Of a stretch of 50,103 bases of DNA, positions 28,904 to 36,896 are shown one piece after another. This DNA is from Candidatus Fermentibacterota bacterium (GTDB lineage: Bacteria > Fermentibacterota > Fermentibacteria > Fermentibacterales > JCC-6). The position numbers and the translations under genes were made by a program. How positions within the stretch are numbered: the stretch's first letter is position 1; each line of letters starts with the position of its first letter. The DNA lies in NCBI GenBank assembly GCA_030592645.1, contig JAUVIR010000018.1, positions 1 through 50,103 of the forward strand, written 5' to 3'. Below the pieces are notes generated by a model. That model was given only the letters and a program-made list of their open reading frames with translations. It was not told where the DNA came from and searched no databases.

Positions 28904-29599
28904 ATGGGAATTCTGAATCTACTGACAGCTGCTCTTTTTCTCACCGCTGAAGTCACTTTAAAGGATTACGCCGTAACTGGATTCTTCGGCATAGCATCCT
29001 TTCTTCTTTTCATTTTTCTTCAGCTTCTCGGAACAAAGCTCTATGTGAAGATCAATGAGTCAGGTCATGTAGGTCCCAGGGTTTTCGTAGTGGTACTTCT
29101 TGTTCTCGGTCTTGCGGGAGCTGTTTTCAGCTGTTTCATTCCTAATAGCGAAGCTTCTCTTCTTCTGGGTTTCATTTCCGGCCTGTTTATATGGACGGCT
29201 CTGTGCGACATACCTGAACAGATGTGCTGGATATCTCCCTTGAGCAGAAATGCAGTTCTCTTTTTTCTTCCCCTTATCCTTCTATGGGCTGCCGGTATGT
29301 TTTTCCTCAGGGAAATCCCGGCTGCTGTTTTCGGTGCGACAGGTTATCCACTTGGAGTCTGGGGAATTCAGCTGGCCAGGGCACGTGTAATTTCCAGATG
29401 GGGTCCATCATCCCTCGCGGCAACGATTCTGATACTGCTTACAGCTGCGATTGCAGGCGGTGCGCTGGCACTTGGGGTAGTACATGGTACATTATTCTCC
29501 GGTATTATCGGAGGGGTTGTGTTCGCAATAGCAACATGGTCAGCTCTGGAAATAATCTGGGAACGCGGAATGGCTGAGAAACCATGGAAGAACAGCTGA
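28904..29599 (+). CDS. Integral membrane protein of unknown function
   Basis: The 231-residue protein has about seven hydrophobic helices separated by very short loops and no charged catalytic motif that I recognise. A Cys-Asp-Ile-Pro-Glu-Gln-Met-Cys segment between helices 4 and 5 and a Gly-rich C-terminal helix pair are its most distinctive parts. The ATG at 28904 is preferred to one 30 nt upstream because GGAGG lies 7 nt before it. It is transcribed alone on the plus strand between two minus-strand runs and ends 1 nt before the convergent barrel gene. I cannot assign a function. Confidence 0.7.
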   Translation: MGILNLLTAALFLTAEVTLKDYAVTGFFGIASFLLFIFLQLLGTKLYVKINESGHVGPRVFVVVLLVLGLAGAVFSCFIPNSEASLLLGFISGLFIWTALCDIPEQMCWISPLSRNAVLFFLPLILLWAAGMFFLREIPAAVFGATGYPLGVWGIQLARARVISRWGPSSLAATILILLTAAIAGGALALGVVHGTLFSGIIGGVVFAIATWSALEIIWERGMAEKPWKNS

Positions 29600-29600
29600 A

Positions 29601-30917
29601 CTAAAAAATGAAATACATCAATCCTGCATGGACGCCGAACGGACCCTGTTTCAATTCGGTATAGTACAGTTCATCAGGTTCAGCATCTCTGATATTACCG
29701 GTGTACTCCCGCACTGTCCAGCTGTTGATAGAAGTGCTGAGAATGCCTGAAACTCCGAACTGAAATCCGAGATGTCCCGAAAAGATATACTCCATGGTCG
29801 CGTCGGCAACAGCAGCCGCCGAAATAGCAGTTGCATTGGATGCAAGAAGGATCGACCTTACATCCTGCATATGAAAGGCCATTTCAGCTCCTCCTGTAAG
29901 TCTCAATCCAAGAGAGGGACTGCTGAGCGGTATCCTCGTGCCGAACTGAAAATCAATACCGATCGAGGATGAATGGTCAAGCCACCCTGCGGTTACTCCA
30001 CCTCCGAAACAGAGTCCCCATTTCGCAGTCTCGATGCCAAGCCTGACATTATTGCTCCAGTCCGCAGCGTCATCCTCAAGACCTGCTCCAGGTTCAGAAG
30101 ACATTATAAACCCGGCGTACTCAAGAAACAGGATAGCCGGGGCGGATTGCTCTATCGCGGTAACGGTTCCTCCATCGATAAGCAGACCCGACAGGAGCCG
30201 GGCGGTTGAATTAGTGCTTCGGGAATCCATTATCTGAAGAAGCCCTCTGCTTCGGAGGTGCTGGTATCCGTAAATATCTTCAGGGATACCTGTAGACGAA
30301 GCGACCACCGCCATAACGGTACCTTTTGATATTCCCTGATCAATTCCAGCCGGAATTGTGAATACTTCACTATCCGAAGCGGTAAAGGTAACTTCAATCG
30401 GGAATATCTCCAGAATTGACCTCGAGGCAAGTTCCCGAGCCGACAGAATTGCATATCTGTGCGTGTCAGGTGTGTAATGGTAAGGAAGGGTTTCCTCCCT
30501 TTCAACTGTGTTGCTTATTGTTCCGATGAGATTGCCCCCGGATGAATAGAATCTTCCGAGAACTTCAACGGAAATGGTTCTGTAGGTTATCAGTGAATCG
30601 TTCCGGAGTACAGTTCTGTCACTCTGCCGGGGAGTGAGTACTTCCAGTGTAAGGAAAATGTCCACTCCCCTGGTTGCTGCAAGGGTTCGCAGTGAACTGA
30701 GAAGAGAATCGGGAGATGTATCAAGAAAAGAATCGTCTCCCAGTGCAACCATCTGAAATCTGCCGCTTTCCGCCAATTCTTCGAATACTTCGTCGATAAG
30801 AACAGTGTCAGGAGCGAAATCATCAAAATCGATGGAAACAACAGCAAGCCGGGGAAAGGCTGCCGAAAGGTTTCCTGCAAAAAACAGCGCTACTGCGGTA
30901 AATATGGTAAATCGCAT
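29601..30917 (-). CDS. CsgG/FlgT-like exported protein with C-terminal beta-barrel
   Basis: A 438-residue protein with a signal peptide (1-19). Residues about 22-165 form an alpha/beta domain like the CsgG/TolB-N fold (Leu-Ala-Val-Val-Ser-Ile-Asp start). Residues about 175-255 resemble the FlgT C-terminal module: a Gly-Ile-x-Gly turn and a Gly-Leu-Leu strand closing on a Gly-Gly turn. Residues about 265-438 alternate as outer-membrane strands and end in Phe. It is the last gene of the sigma/anti-sigma unit, 12 nt after the anti-sigma gene, so it may be a target or partner of that envelope-stress circuit. The domain calls are fold-level guesses; the precise role is unknown. Confidence 0.55.
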   Translation of the reverse strand: MRFTIFTAVALFFAGNLSAAFPRLAVVSIDFDDFAPDTVLIDEVFEELAESGRFQMVALGDDSFLDTSPDSLLSSLRTLAATRGVDIFLTLEVLTPRQSDRTVLRNDSLITYRTISVEVLGRFYSSGGNLIGTISNTVEREETLPYHYTPDTHRYAILSARELASRSILEIFPIEVTFTASDSEVFTIPAGIDQGISKGTVMAVVASSTGIPEDIYGYQHLRSRGLLQIMDSRSTNSTARLLSGLLIDGGTVTAIEQSAPAILFLEYAGFIMSSEPGAGLEDDAADWSNNVRLGIETAKWGLCFGGGVTAGWLDHSSSIGIDFQFGTRIPLSSPSLGLRLTGGAEMAFHMQDVRSILLASNATAISAAAVADATMEYIFSGHLGFQFGVSGILSTSINSWTVREYTGNIRDAEPDELYYTELKQGPFGVHAGLMYFIF

Positions 30918-30928
30918 CCTGATTCTCC

Positions 30929-32107
30929 CTACTCGATTGTTTGGGCGGGAACAGTACTACCTTCCTCAAAGAATTCCTGAATACCCGCTATGGGAACTAC
31001 CAGTACGGTATCCCGGTATATAGAGGGAATATAATCACTCCAGGATACAAAGAGTGAATCAAGAAGCAGTGCGGTACTGCTGTCAGGCTGTCCTCCCGCG
31101 TCGAAGACAAGTTCAACATAATTATTTGCCTTATAAGCACCTATGTCATGCTCATGGGTATCATGGTAGCGGGAATAAGAATCACTGGATTGGTTCGATC
31201 CGCTGTTGCCTTCCGTATCCTCAGATATCCCCGTACTTGAAGGAACAGTTTCGGAAACGTCTGATACTGCAATATCGGCATCATTGGAAAGGGTGACGCT
31301 GGCGATATCATCCAGCTGTTCTTCAGGGCAGATACCCTCAACTGCTCCTGAGCATACCATCTCCCCGCGCAGTTCAGTCTCCTCGCACTCCTCTTCGAAA
31401 GCGATCAAGCCGGGACCCGCACTGCCGCTTCCACCGGCACCGCCAGCAACTGCTTCTCCGCCCGCAGCAATCATCCGGTCAGCTTCCCAGGCAATGCTGC
31501 CTATGTCTCTGAGAGTATCCCCTGAAACATCTTCCTCATTAGCGGGCTGCAGTACCGCAAGTTCCACTTCAGCAACACTATACCCAACACGATCACTGAT
31601 GGTTTCAATTGAGACATCCTCCGCGGAGACCAGTTCCTCAACGGGTGCGGGAATCGATGCATCTGCATCAAGTTCCTCTTGATCGAATCCGTCAATGTCA
31701 GAATTGGTTGATTCATCCTGCACATAACCGAATTGCAGTGTATAAGACGCATAATCAGTCCGGCCTTCTCTCGAAAGCTCGGTGATCCTGCCCTTGAAAG
31801 GCTCATTATCCATCATGAGTTTGACACCAAGAAGTACAGCGATTATCCCGGCGACAGCGGGAACAAAGAATTTCCAGCGGGCACGACGGTTCATTCTTCT
31901 ATAGATAATCCATTCCATAATGCGGAATTTATCCTCTTCGGGAGCTACAAAACTATCCCGCCATGATGCCTCCAGGTTTCTCTGGGAATCGATGAGGTTT
32001 CTGCACCTGCTGCAGTGTCTCAGATGTTCTGAAACCTCTTTCGACCTCTCTTCTTGCAACTCACCGTCGAGCAGCATCATCAGAGTGTCAAAATCAGGAC
32101 AGTTCAT
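30929..32107 (-). CDS. Membrane anti-sigma factor with zinc-finger (zf-HC2) domain
   Basis: The first 40 residues form a zf-HC2 anti-sigma domain with the H28-x3-C32-x2-C35 motif plus Cys3. One transmembrane helix spans about residues 78-98. The remaining 290 residues would be periplasmic: mostly acidic and low-complexity, with a Gly/Ala/Ser-rich stretch and a cluster of three cysteines (about 240-265), then a more folded C-terminal segment. The ATG at 32107 overlaps the sigma-factor stop (ATGA) and has GGAG 7 nt upstream, better than the ATG two codons earlier. Gene order and coupling point to the adjacent ECF sigma as its partner. The large periplasmic domain is unusual and probably senses the envelope state. 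Confidence 0.8.
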   Translation of the reverse strand: MNCPDFDTLMMLLDGELQEERSKEVSEHLRHCSRCRNLIDSQRNLEASWRDSFVAPEEDKFRIMEWIIYRRMNRRARWKFFVPAVAGIIAVLLGVKLMMDNEPFKGRITELSREGRTDYASYTLQFGYVQDESTNSDIDGFDQEELDADASIPAPVEELVSAEDVSIETISDRVGYSVAEVELAVLQPANEEDVSGDTLRDIGSIAWEADRMIAAGGEAVAGGAGGSGSAGPGLIAFEEECEETELRGEMVCSGAVEGICPEEQLDDIASVTLSNDADIAVSDVSETVPSSTGISEDTEGNSGSNQSSDSYSRYHDTHEHDIGAYKANNYVELVFDAGGQPDSSTALLLDSLFVSWSDYIPSIYRDTVLVVPIAGIQEFFEEGSTVPAQTIE

Positions 32108-32703
32108 TCCCATTCTCCAAGCATAGATCCAAGTTCTTCCCTTATTTTTGTCCTTGCGCGGTTAAGCCTGGACATCACAGTTCCTAAAGCGATATCAAGG
32201 CTCTCTGCTATCTCCGAGTAACTTAGCTGCTGATCGATCCTTAAAACAAAAACAGCTTTCAAAGCGGGAGTCAGTTTATTTACAGCTTTGCTTACTGCGC
32301 CAAGCAGCTGTTCACTTGCAGCTCTGTCAGCCACATTATCTTCGATCACCTGCTGTCCCTCAGCGCTGTAAGCTTCATCAAAATGCACTTCGTGCCTTCT
32401 CATCTTTTTCTTCGAATAGTTAATTGCGAGGTTTGTTGTAATCCTGTAAATCCAGGTGAAGAAACGGTACTGTGTGTCGTACCTGTCCATTGCCTGCATG
32501 GCTCTGATAAATGCGTCCTGAGTGATATCCCACGCCTCATCATCGCTCCCGCACATCCGCCTTGCCACTCTGAATACCCGTTTCTCATATTTCCTGAATA
32601 ATTCCCCGAAAGCATCTCTGTCTCCATTCTTCGCTTTTCTGAGCAGTTGGATGTCAGGGTTGTCCTCTTCTCCTGCCATCATAAGTATTACACCCAGAAG
32701 CAT
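32104..32703 (-). CDS. ECF-type RNA polymerase sigma factor
   Basis: A 199-residue sigma-70 family member with regions 2 and 4 only. Region 2 spans about 18-90 (including the Asp-Ile-Thr-Gln-Asp-Ala-Phe helix and the aromatic Phe-Phe-Thr-Trp-Ile melting helix). Region 4 spans about 135-190 and ends in the Gly-Thr-Val-Met-Ser-Arg-Leu-Asn-Arg-Ala helix-turn-helix. It resembles RpoE-like envelope-stress sigma factors. It is followed by its anti-sigma (4-nt overlap) and sits 13 nt after the DUF5683 gene, inside the outer-membrane biogenesis run. The ATG at 32703 has AAAGGGAA upstream; ATGs at residues 8 and 9 are alternatives. Confidence 0.92.
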   Translation of the reverse strand: MLLGVILMMAGEEDNPDIQLLRKAKNGDRDAFGELFRKYEKRVFRVARRMCGSDDEAWDITQDAFIRAMQAMDRYDTQYRFFTWIYRITTNLAINYSKKKMRRHEVHFDEAYSAEGQQVIEDNVADRAASEQLLGAVSKAVNKLTPALKAVFVLRIDQQLSYSEIAESLDIALGTVMSRLNRARTKIREELGSMLGEWE

Positions 32704-32716
32704 CTCTTATTCCCTT

Positions 32717-33205
32717 TCAGAAATTGATGAAGACAGCTGCGGCTATGCCTGTTTCTCTCTCGAATACCTCATTCTCTGTACTGAAAGAATAGAGATAGGC
32801 ATCGACATACGCATCAAGCATACCGAAGAGCCAGGCTGCGGAAGTATACCAGATAAGATCAAGTCTTCTCTGCCTGTGTATCTGGTAAGCCGGGTCATCG
32901 TTGTTGATCCTGGCTTCCTCAGAGGCAAAATGTTCGGCTATCAGCCATGAAAGTAAGCCAAGCTCAAGTGTGCCGAAAAATATTCCCTTCAGAGGCTCAT
33001 CGTTGTAAAATTGCCCCCACCCCGGCAGCACTGCTGAACGCAGCAGGGCAGTCGAGGGATTTCTAATGATAATAACAGGGATTTCTTTGCACGTACTTAC
33101 TTCTGAACTGTCATTTTCGAGACTATCCGCAAAAGCGTAATCCATACCATTGAAAGCGTCCGAACTGAAGACAAGGAGGATCGGGAACAGCAGAACACAT
33201 CGCAT
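32717..33205 (-). CDS. DUF5683 membrane protein
   Basis: A 162-residue protein with an N-terminal signal or anchor helix. Residues about 50-150 match DUF5683: a Pro-x-x-Ala-x-x-x-Ser/Ala-x-x-x-Pro-Gly-Trp-Gly-Gln-Phe-Tyr-Asn block followed by two or three hydrophobic helices. The family is widespread in Bacteroidota and relatives and has no known function. It lies 2 nt after lpxA and 13 nt before the ECF sigma gene, linking it to envelope assembly by context only. The ribosome binding site is distant (about 13 nt), so the start is less certain. Confidence 0.7.
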   Translation of the reverse strand: MRCVLLFPILLVFSSDAFNGMDYAFADSLENDSSEVSTCKEIPVIIIRNPSTALLRSAVLPGWGQFYNDEPLKGIFFGTLELGLLSWLIAEHFASEEARINNDDPAYQIHRQRRLDLIWYTSAAWLFGMLDAYVDAYLYSFSTENEVFERETGIAAAVFINF

Positions 33206-33207
33206 CG

Positions 33208-33969
33208 TCAGCTGATAACTCCTCTGGAACTTGACAGTATGAAGCTGACAAGCTGTTTAACATCATCTGAGGTATTACTGTCATCCATTAAACCATGTGC
33301 TTTTGAAGTGAGTGTACCGTCTTCTCTGAAAAGGTGTCTGAAAGCCCTGTTAAGGCTGTCCAGCCTTTCCTGCGAAAAACCTTTCCTGCGAAGTCCAATA
33401 CGGTTCAATCCCCGTACTCCCATAGGGACTCCTCCTGCCAGAACAAAAGGAGGAACGTCCTTGCTTACCCTGTATCCCCCTCCGATCATTGCATGCTCAC
33501 CGATTCGGACAAACTGGTGGATAGGGACAACACCTCCAACGGTAACATCATTGCCTATTTCCACATGCCCTGCCATGTTTACAGCATTCGCGAGGATGAC
33601 CCTGTCACCTATGATGCAGTCATGCGCAATATGTACGTAAGCCATGATAAGGCAGTCTGAACCCAGCACTGTTCTGCCCGATTCGACCGTTCCCCTGTTT
33701 ATATTGGCGAATTCGCGAATGACGGTGCGCGAACCTATATACAGTTCTGTCGGTTCGCCATCGTATTTCAGGTCCTGCGGGTCGGTACCGATAACTGCTG
33801 ATGGTCCGATTGAAACTGAATCACCTATGAATACAGGACCAGTTACGTAAGCATGCGGACCGATTCGAACGCCTTTCCCGAGTTGAACATCAGGACCTAT
33901 AACAGCGTAAGGTCCGATTTGCGCATCTTCGGGAAGAACCGAATCTACAACAGCAGTAGGGTGGATCAT
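33208..33969 (-). CDS. lpxA: UDP-N-acetylglucosamine acyltransferase
   Basis: A 253-residue left-handed beta-helix of hexapeptide repeats (residues 1-185) with a helical C-terminus. The catalytic His lies in the His-Ile-Ala-His-Asp-Cys motif at about 113-118, and the Gly-Gly-Val-Val-Pro-Ile-His-Gln-Phe block that shapes the acyl pocket follows. It transfers a 3-hydroxyacyl chain from ACP to UDP-GlcNAc, the first step of lipid A synthesis. The ATG overlaps the end of the LpxC-FabZ gene (ATGA). Length is slightly below the 262 residues of the E. coli enzyme. Confidence 0.96.
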   Translation of the reverse strand: MIHPTAVVDSVLPEDAQIGPYAVIGPDVQLGKGVRIGPHAYVTGPVFIGDSVSIGPSAVIGTDPQDLKYDGEPTELYIGSRTVIREFANINRGTVESGRTVLGSDCLIMAYVHIAHDCIIGDRVILANAVNMAGHVEIGNDVTVGGVVPIHQFVRIGEHAMIGGGYRVSKDVPPFVLAGGVPMGVRGLNRIGLRRKGFSQERLDSLNRAFRHLFREDGTLTSKAHGLMDDSNTSDDVKQLVSFILSSSRGVIS

Positions 33970-35282
33970 TCTTTCTCTACCAGCATAGCCATTATTATTG
34001 CTTCAACGGCAATCTTGCCATCAACTTTGGCAACACCTTTCATCCTGCACATAGGACCTCTCTTATGTATCATCTCCAGTTCAAATATAAGCTGATCGCC
34101 CGGTCTTACAGGAGTTCTGAACCTGACCTTGTCCAATCCGGTGAAAAATACGATCCAGTTTGAGGGCTTTTCAAGCGAATTGAACAGCATAAGTCCGCCG
34201 ACCTGCCCCATTGCCTCAATTATAAGTACTCCAGGCATTATAGGACTTCCAGGAAAATGACCCTGAAAGTACGGTTCATTGATGGAAACATTCTTCAGAC
34301 CGACAACCCTCTTATCCGGTACAACTTCCAGCATCCTGTCCACGAGTAAAAAAGGGTACCTGTGAGGAAGAAGATTCATGATATCGTTAATATCCCATTT
34401 CTTATCCGTGAGAGGGACTGAATCCCTGGTCGGTCTGTGCACATCAGCGATCTTCTTCACGAATTTCACATTGGATGCATGCCCGGATTTCGCAGATATG
34501 ATATGCCCCTTCAGCCTTGCCCCCAGCAGGGAAAGATCTCCTATGAGATCAAGTATCTTGTGCCGGACGAATTCATCCGGGAATCTCAATGGCTCATCGT
34601 TCAGAATTCCATCATCTCCAACTACAACCGCATTCTGCAGCGTACCGCCCTTTATCAGGTTCTTTTCCTGCAGGTGCTTCACATCTTCGTACAGGCAGAA
34701 TGTTCTAGCTGGAGCAATTTCTTTCTTGAATATCTCAGGCGACATCTCAAGGGAAAGATACTGAGTCCCAAGGACAGGATTATCGTAATTGATCGTGAAG
34801 CTGATTTTCAGGCCATCGTACGGAACAGCAGTAAGGGTAGATCCGAAGGCTTCTATACTTATGGGCTTTTCAATTGCTATCACTTTGGCCAGTTCACCTT
34901 CAATTTCCTTGATTCCAGCCTTCTCCAGCACTTCTATATAGCTTCTGACTGACCCGTCTTCCGGTTCGGGAGGTTCATCTGAATCAAGCTCAATAATGCA
35001 GTTGTCGATCCCCAGGCCGTAAAGTGCGGAGAGGACATGTTCGACAGTATGAACTTCGTAGTAATCGTAGCCCAGTGTCGTTCTTCTTGACTGCTCCTCA
35101 ACCTGCCTGACATTCTCAAGACACGCTTTTATCCTGGGTTTGTTTTTAACATCTGTTCTTACGAACACAATTCCTGTATTCGCAGGAGCAGGCTGGAAAG
35201 TAATCGAAGTCATCTTACCGAGATGAAGACCTACTCCGCTGTATACTACCGATTGCTGTATTGTGGTCTGGTAATGGTTCAT
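33966..35282 (-). CDS. lpxC-fabZ: Bifunctional UDP-3-O-acyl-GlcNAc deacetylase / 3-hydroxyacyl-ACP dehydratase
   Basis: A natural fusion. Residues 1-280 are LpxC with zinc ligands H78/H82 region (HTVEH) and a later His-Lys-Ile-Leu-Asp-Leu-Ile-Gly-Asp motif. Residues about 295-438 are FabZ with HRYPFLLVDR and GHFPGSPIMPG, which carry its catalytic His and neighbours. LpxC performs the committed step of lipid A synthesis; FabZ dehydrates 3-hydroxyacyl-ACP, which competes for the same hydroxyacyl pool. This fusion is typical of Bacteroidota and other FCB bacteria and is one of the best lineage clues here. It sits 5 nt after lpxD and overlaps lpxA. Confidence 0.96.
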   Translation of the reverse strand: MNHYQTTIQQSVVYSGVGLHLGKMTSITFQPAPANTGIVFVRTDVKNKPRIKACLENVRQVEEQSRRTTLGYDYYEVHTVEHVLSALYGLGIDNCIIELDSDEPPEPEDGSVRSYIEVLEKAGIKEIEGELAKVIAIEKPISIEAFGSTLTAVPYDGLKISFTINYDNPVLGTQYLSLEMSPEIFKKEIAPARTFCLYEDVKHLQEKNLIKGGTLQNAVVVGDDGILNDEPLRFPDEFVRHKILDLIGDLSLLGARLKGHIISAKSGHASNVKFVKKIADVHRPTRDSVPLTDKKWDINDIMNLLPHRYPFLLVDRMLEVVPDKRVVGLKNVSINEPYFQGHFPGSPIMPGVLIIEAMGQVGGLMLFNSLEKPSNWIVFFTGLDKVRFRTPVRPGDQLIFELEMIHKRGPMCRMKGVAKVDGKIAVEAIIMAMLVEKE

Positions 35283-35287
35283 AAATA

Positions 35288-36310
35288 TTATTCCTCTTCT
35301 TTACTACTGAATTCCTTCATGAATTCTAAGACTTTTCTCCTGAAATCCGGCAAATCAGAGACCGCAGCGTTAAGTCTGAGGGCTCGTTTATGCGGACGGG
35401 CCGGGTAACCAGATACAGTACTTCGGGCCGCAACATCCTTCGTAACTCCGGACTGAGCAGCGACAACAGCTCCATCCCCGATAGAGATATGTCCGGCTGT
35501 ACCCACCTGACCGCCGAATATTACCCCCGATCCGATCTCTGTACTCCCTGATATTCCAGTTTGAGCTGCGATCAAGCAGCCTCGACCAACCGTTACATTA
35601 TGAGCGATTTGTATAAGATTGTCTAGCTTTGAGAACCTGCCGATTATAGTGCTGCCAACTACTGCTCTGTCAATTGTACATCCAGCACCTATTTCAACGT
35701 CGTCCTCTATGACTACATTCCCATTCTGCGGTATTTTAAGGTGACCTTCAGGGTCGGGGATAAAACCGAAACCGTCTGCCCCGATCACTGCGCCTGAATG
35801 AATTATCACTCTGCTGCCTATTACGCAGTCATGATAAACCGAGACAAGGGGATTGATAAAGCATCCAGAGCCGATAGTAACTCCCGGACCGATTACAGTG
35901 CCGGCGCCGATAGTTGTACCGGAGCCTATCGTTACACATGAATCCACCACAGCATTCGGACCTACAGTTACATTGTCACTCAATACTGCGTCGGGATGAA
36001 TTGCAGAAGTCGGATGAATTGCGGAGAAGCCTGAAAGCGATCCGTGCCTGAACAGGATCAATACTTCTCTGAAAGCGCGATAAGGCTCACTAACCAGAAT
36101 CAGGTTCGGGGCCGAGGATTCAAGTATTTCCCTCGTGATAACAGCAAGGGCACAGGTGGATTCAAGGTATTTCCTGTAATGTCTGTTTCCAAAATAGCAG
36201 ACCTGATCAGGCCCGGCATCCTGTAGGGTGGAGACTCCAGCTACTTCACTTTCTCCATCCGGTCCGATAAGTTCTCCATTCAACTTTTCGGCAAGAATGG
36301 ATAACTTCAT
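35288..36310 (-). CDS. lpxD: UDP-3-O-acylglucosamine N-acyltransferase
   Basis: A 340-residue LpxD with an N-terminal uridine-binding domain (1-95), a left-handed beta-helix of hexapeptides (100-290) and a C-terminal helix. The catalytic His is in the Gln-Ile-Ala-His-Asn-Val motif at about 234-239. It adds the second hydroxyacyl chain to the LpxC product. The ATG at 36310 gives the standard MKLS start and lies 10 nt after GGAGG; the upstream GTG at 36319 would overlap skp but sits only 2 nt from the same site. Confidence 0.95.
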   Translation of the reverse strand: MKLSILAEKLNGELIGPDGESEVAGVSTLQDAGPDQVCYFGNRHYRKYLESTCALAVITREILESSAPNLILVSEPYRAFREVLILFRHGSLSGFSAIHPTSAIHPDAVLSDNVTVGPNAVVDSCVTIGSGTTIGAGTVIGPGVTIGSGCFINPLVSVYHDCVIGSRVIIHSGAVIGADGFGFIPDPEGHLKIPQNGNVVIEDDVEIGAGCTIDRAVVGSTIIGRFSKLDNLIQIAHNVTVGRGCLIAAQTGISGSTEIGSGVIFGGQVGTAGHISIGDGAVVAAQSGVTKDVAARSTVSGYPARPHKRALRLNAAVSDLPDFRRKVLEFMKEFSSKEEE

Positions 36311-36311
36311 A

Positions 36312-36818
36312 TCAGTCACTGCCTCCGGTAGATAATTTTTCCATAACCATGTCTGTTATATCGAGTGAATTGGATACATATACAACCAGTCCACCCGATG
36401 TGTCCAATACGATATCGTAGCCTTCTTCAATACTCAGCTCCTGAACTGCTTCATTGATACTTGCCACTATAGGGGAGACAAGCTGACTGTTTCTTGTTTC
36501 GACCAGCCCGCCCGGCCCGAATGTCTGCGCCAGGAAAGTCTGAAGTTCCAGAGATTTCTCTTCGATCAGAGTTTCTCTTTCCCTTCTCCGTTCCGGGCTC
36601 ATTACCATTGTATAATCCAGGTCAGCCTGAATGACATCTATCTCTTCCTGAAGCGAATCAGCATGAGCTTCCCACTCATCAATCTCCTTTTCCAGCAGTT
36701 CAGTTGCATCGGTCACCTCACCCAGGTTATCAAATATCCTGTCTGAATCTATGACCGCAATTGTCTGCGCCGCAAGAATAAAAACAACAGATAATGCTGC
36801 AAGCAGGGCAATTTTCAT
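36312..36818 (-). CDS. skp: OmpH/Skp-family periplasmic chaperone
   Basis: A 168-residue protein with a cleavable signal peptide (about 1-19). A long charged coiled coil (about 40-105) forms the Skp tentacle, and short beta segments form the body. Skp trimers hold unfolded outer-membrane proteins between Sec and Bam. Its place between bamA and lpxD is the classic Gram-negative order. GGAGG lies 9 nt before the ATG. Confidence 0.88.
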   Translation of the reverse strand: MKIALLAALSVVFILAAQTIAVIDSDRIFDNLGEVTDATELLEKEIDEWEAHADSLQEEIDVIQADLDYTMVMSPERRRERETLIEEKSLELQTFLAQTFGPGGLVETRNSQLVSPIVASINEAVQELSIEEGYDIVLDTSGGLVVYVSNSLDITDMVMEKLSTGGSD

Positions 36819-36896
36819 AACTGTAATCCTCCAAATACAAAAGGGAATCCAAGTTAACCGACAATCCTGTTATCTGTTGTTCGGTTCCCTCATATT

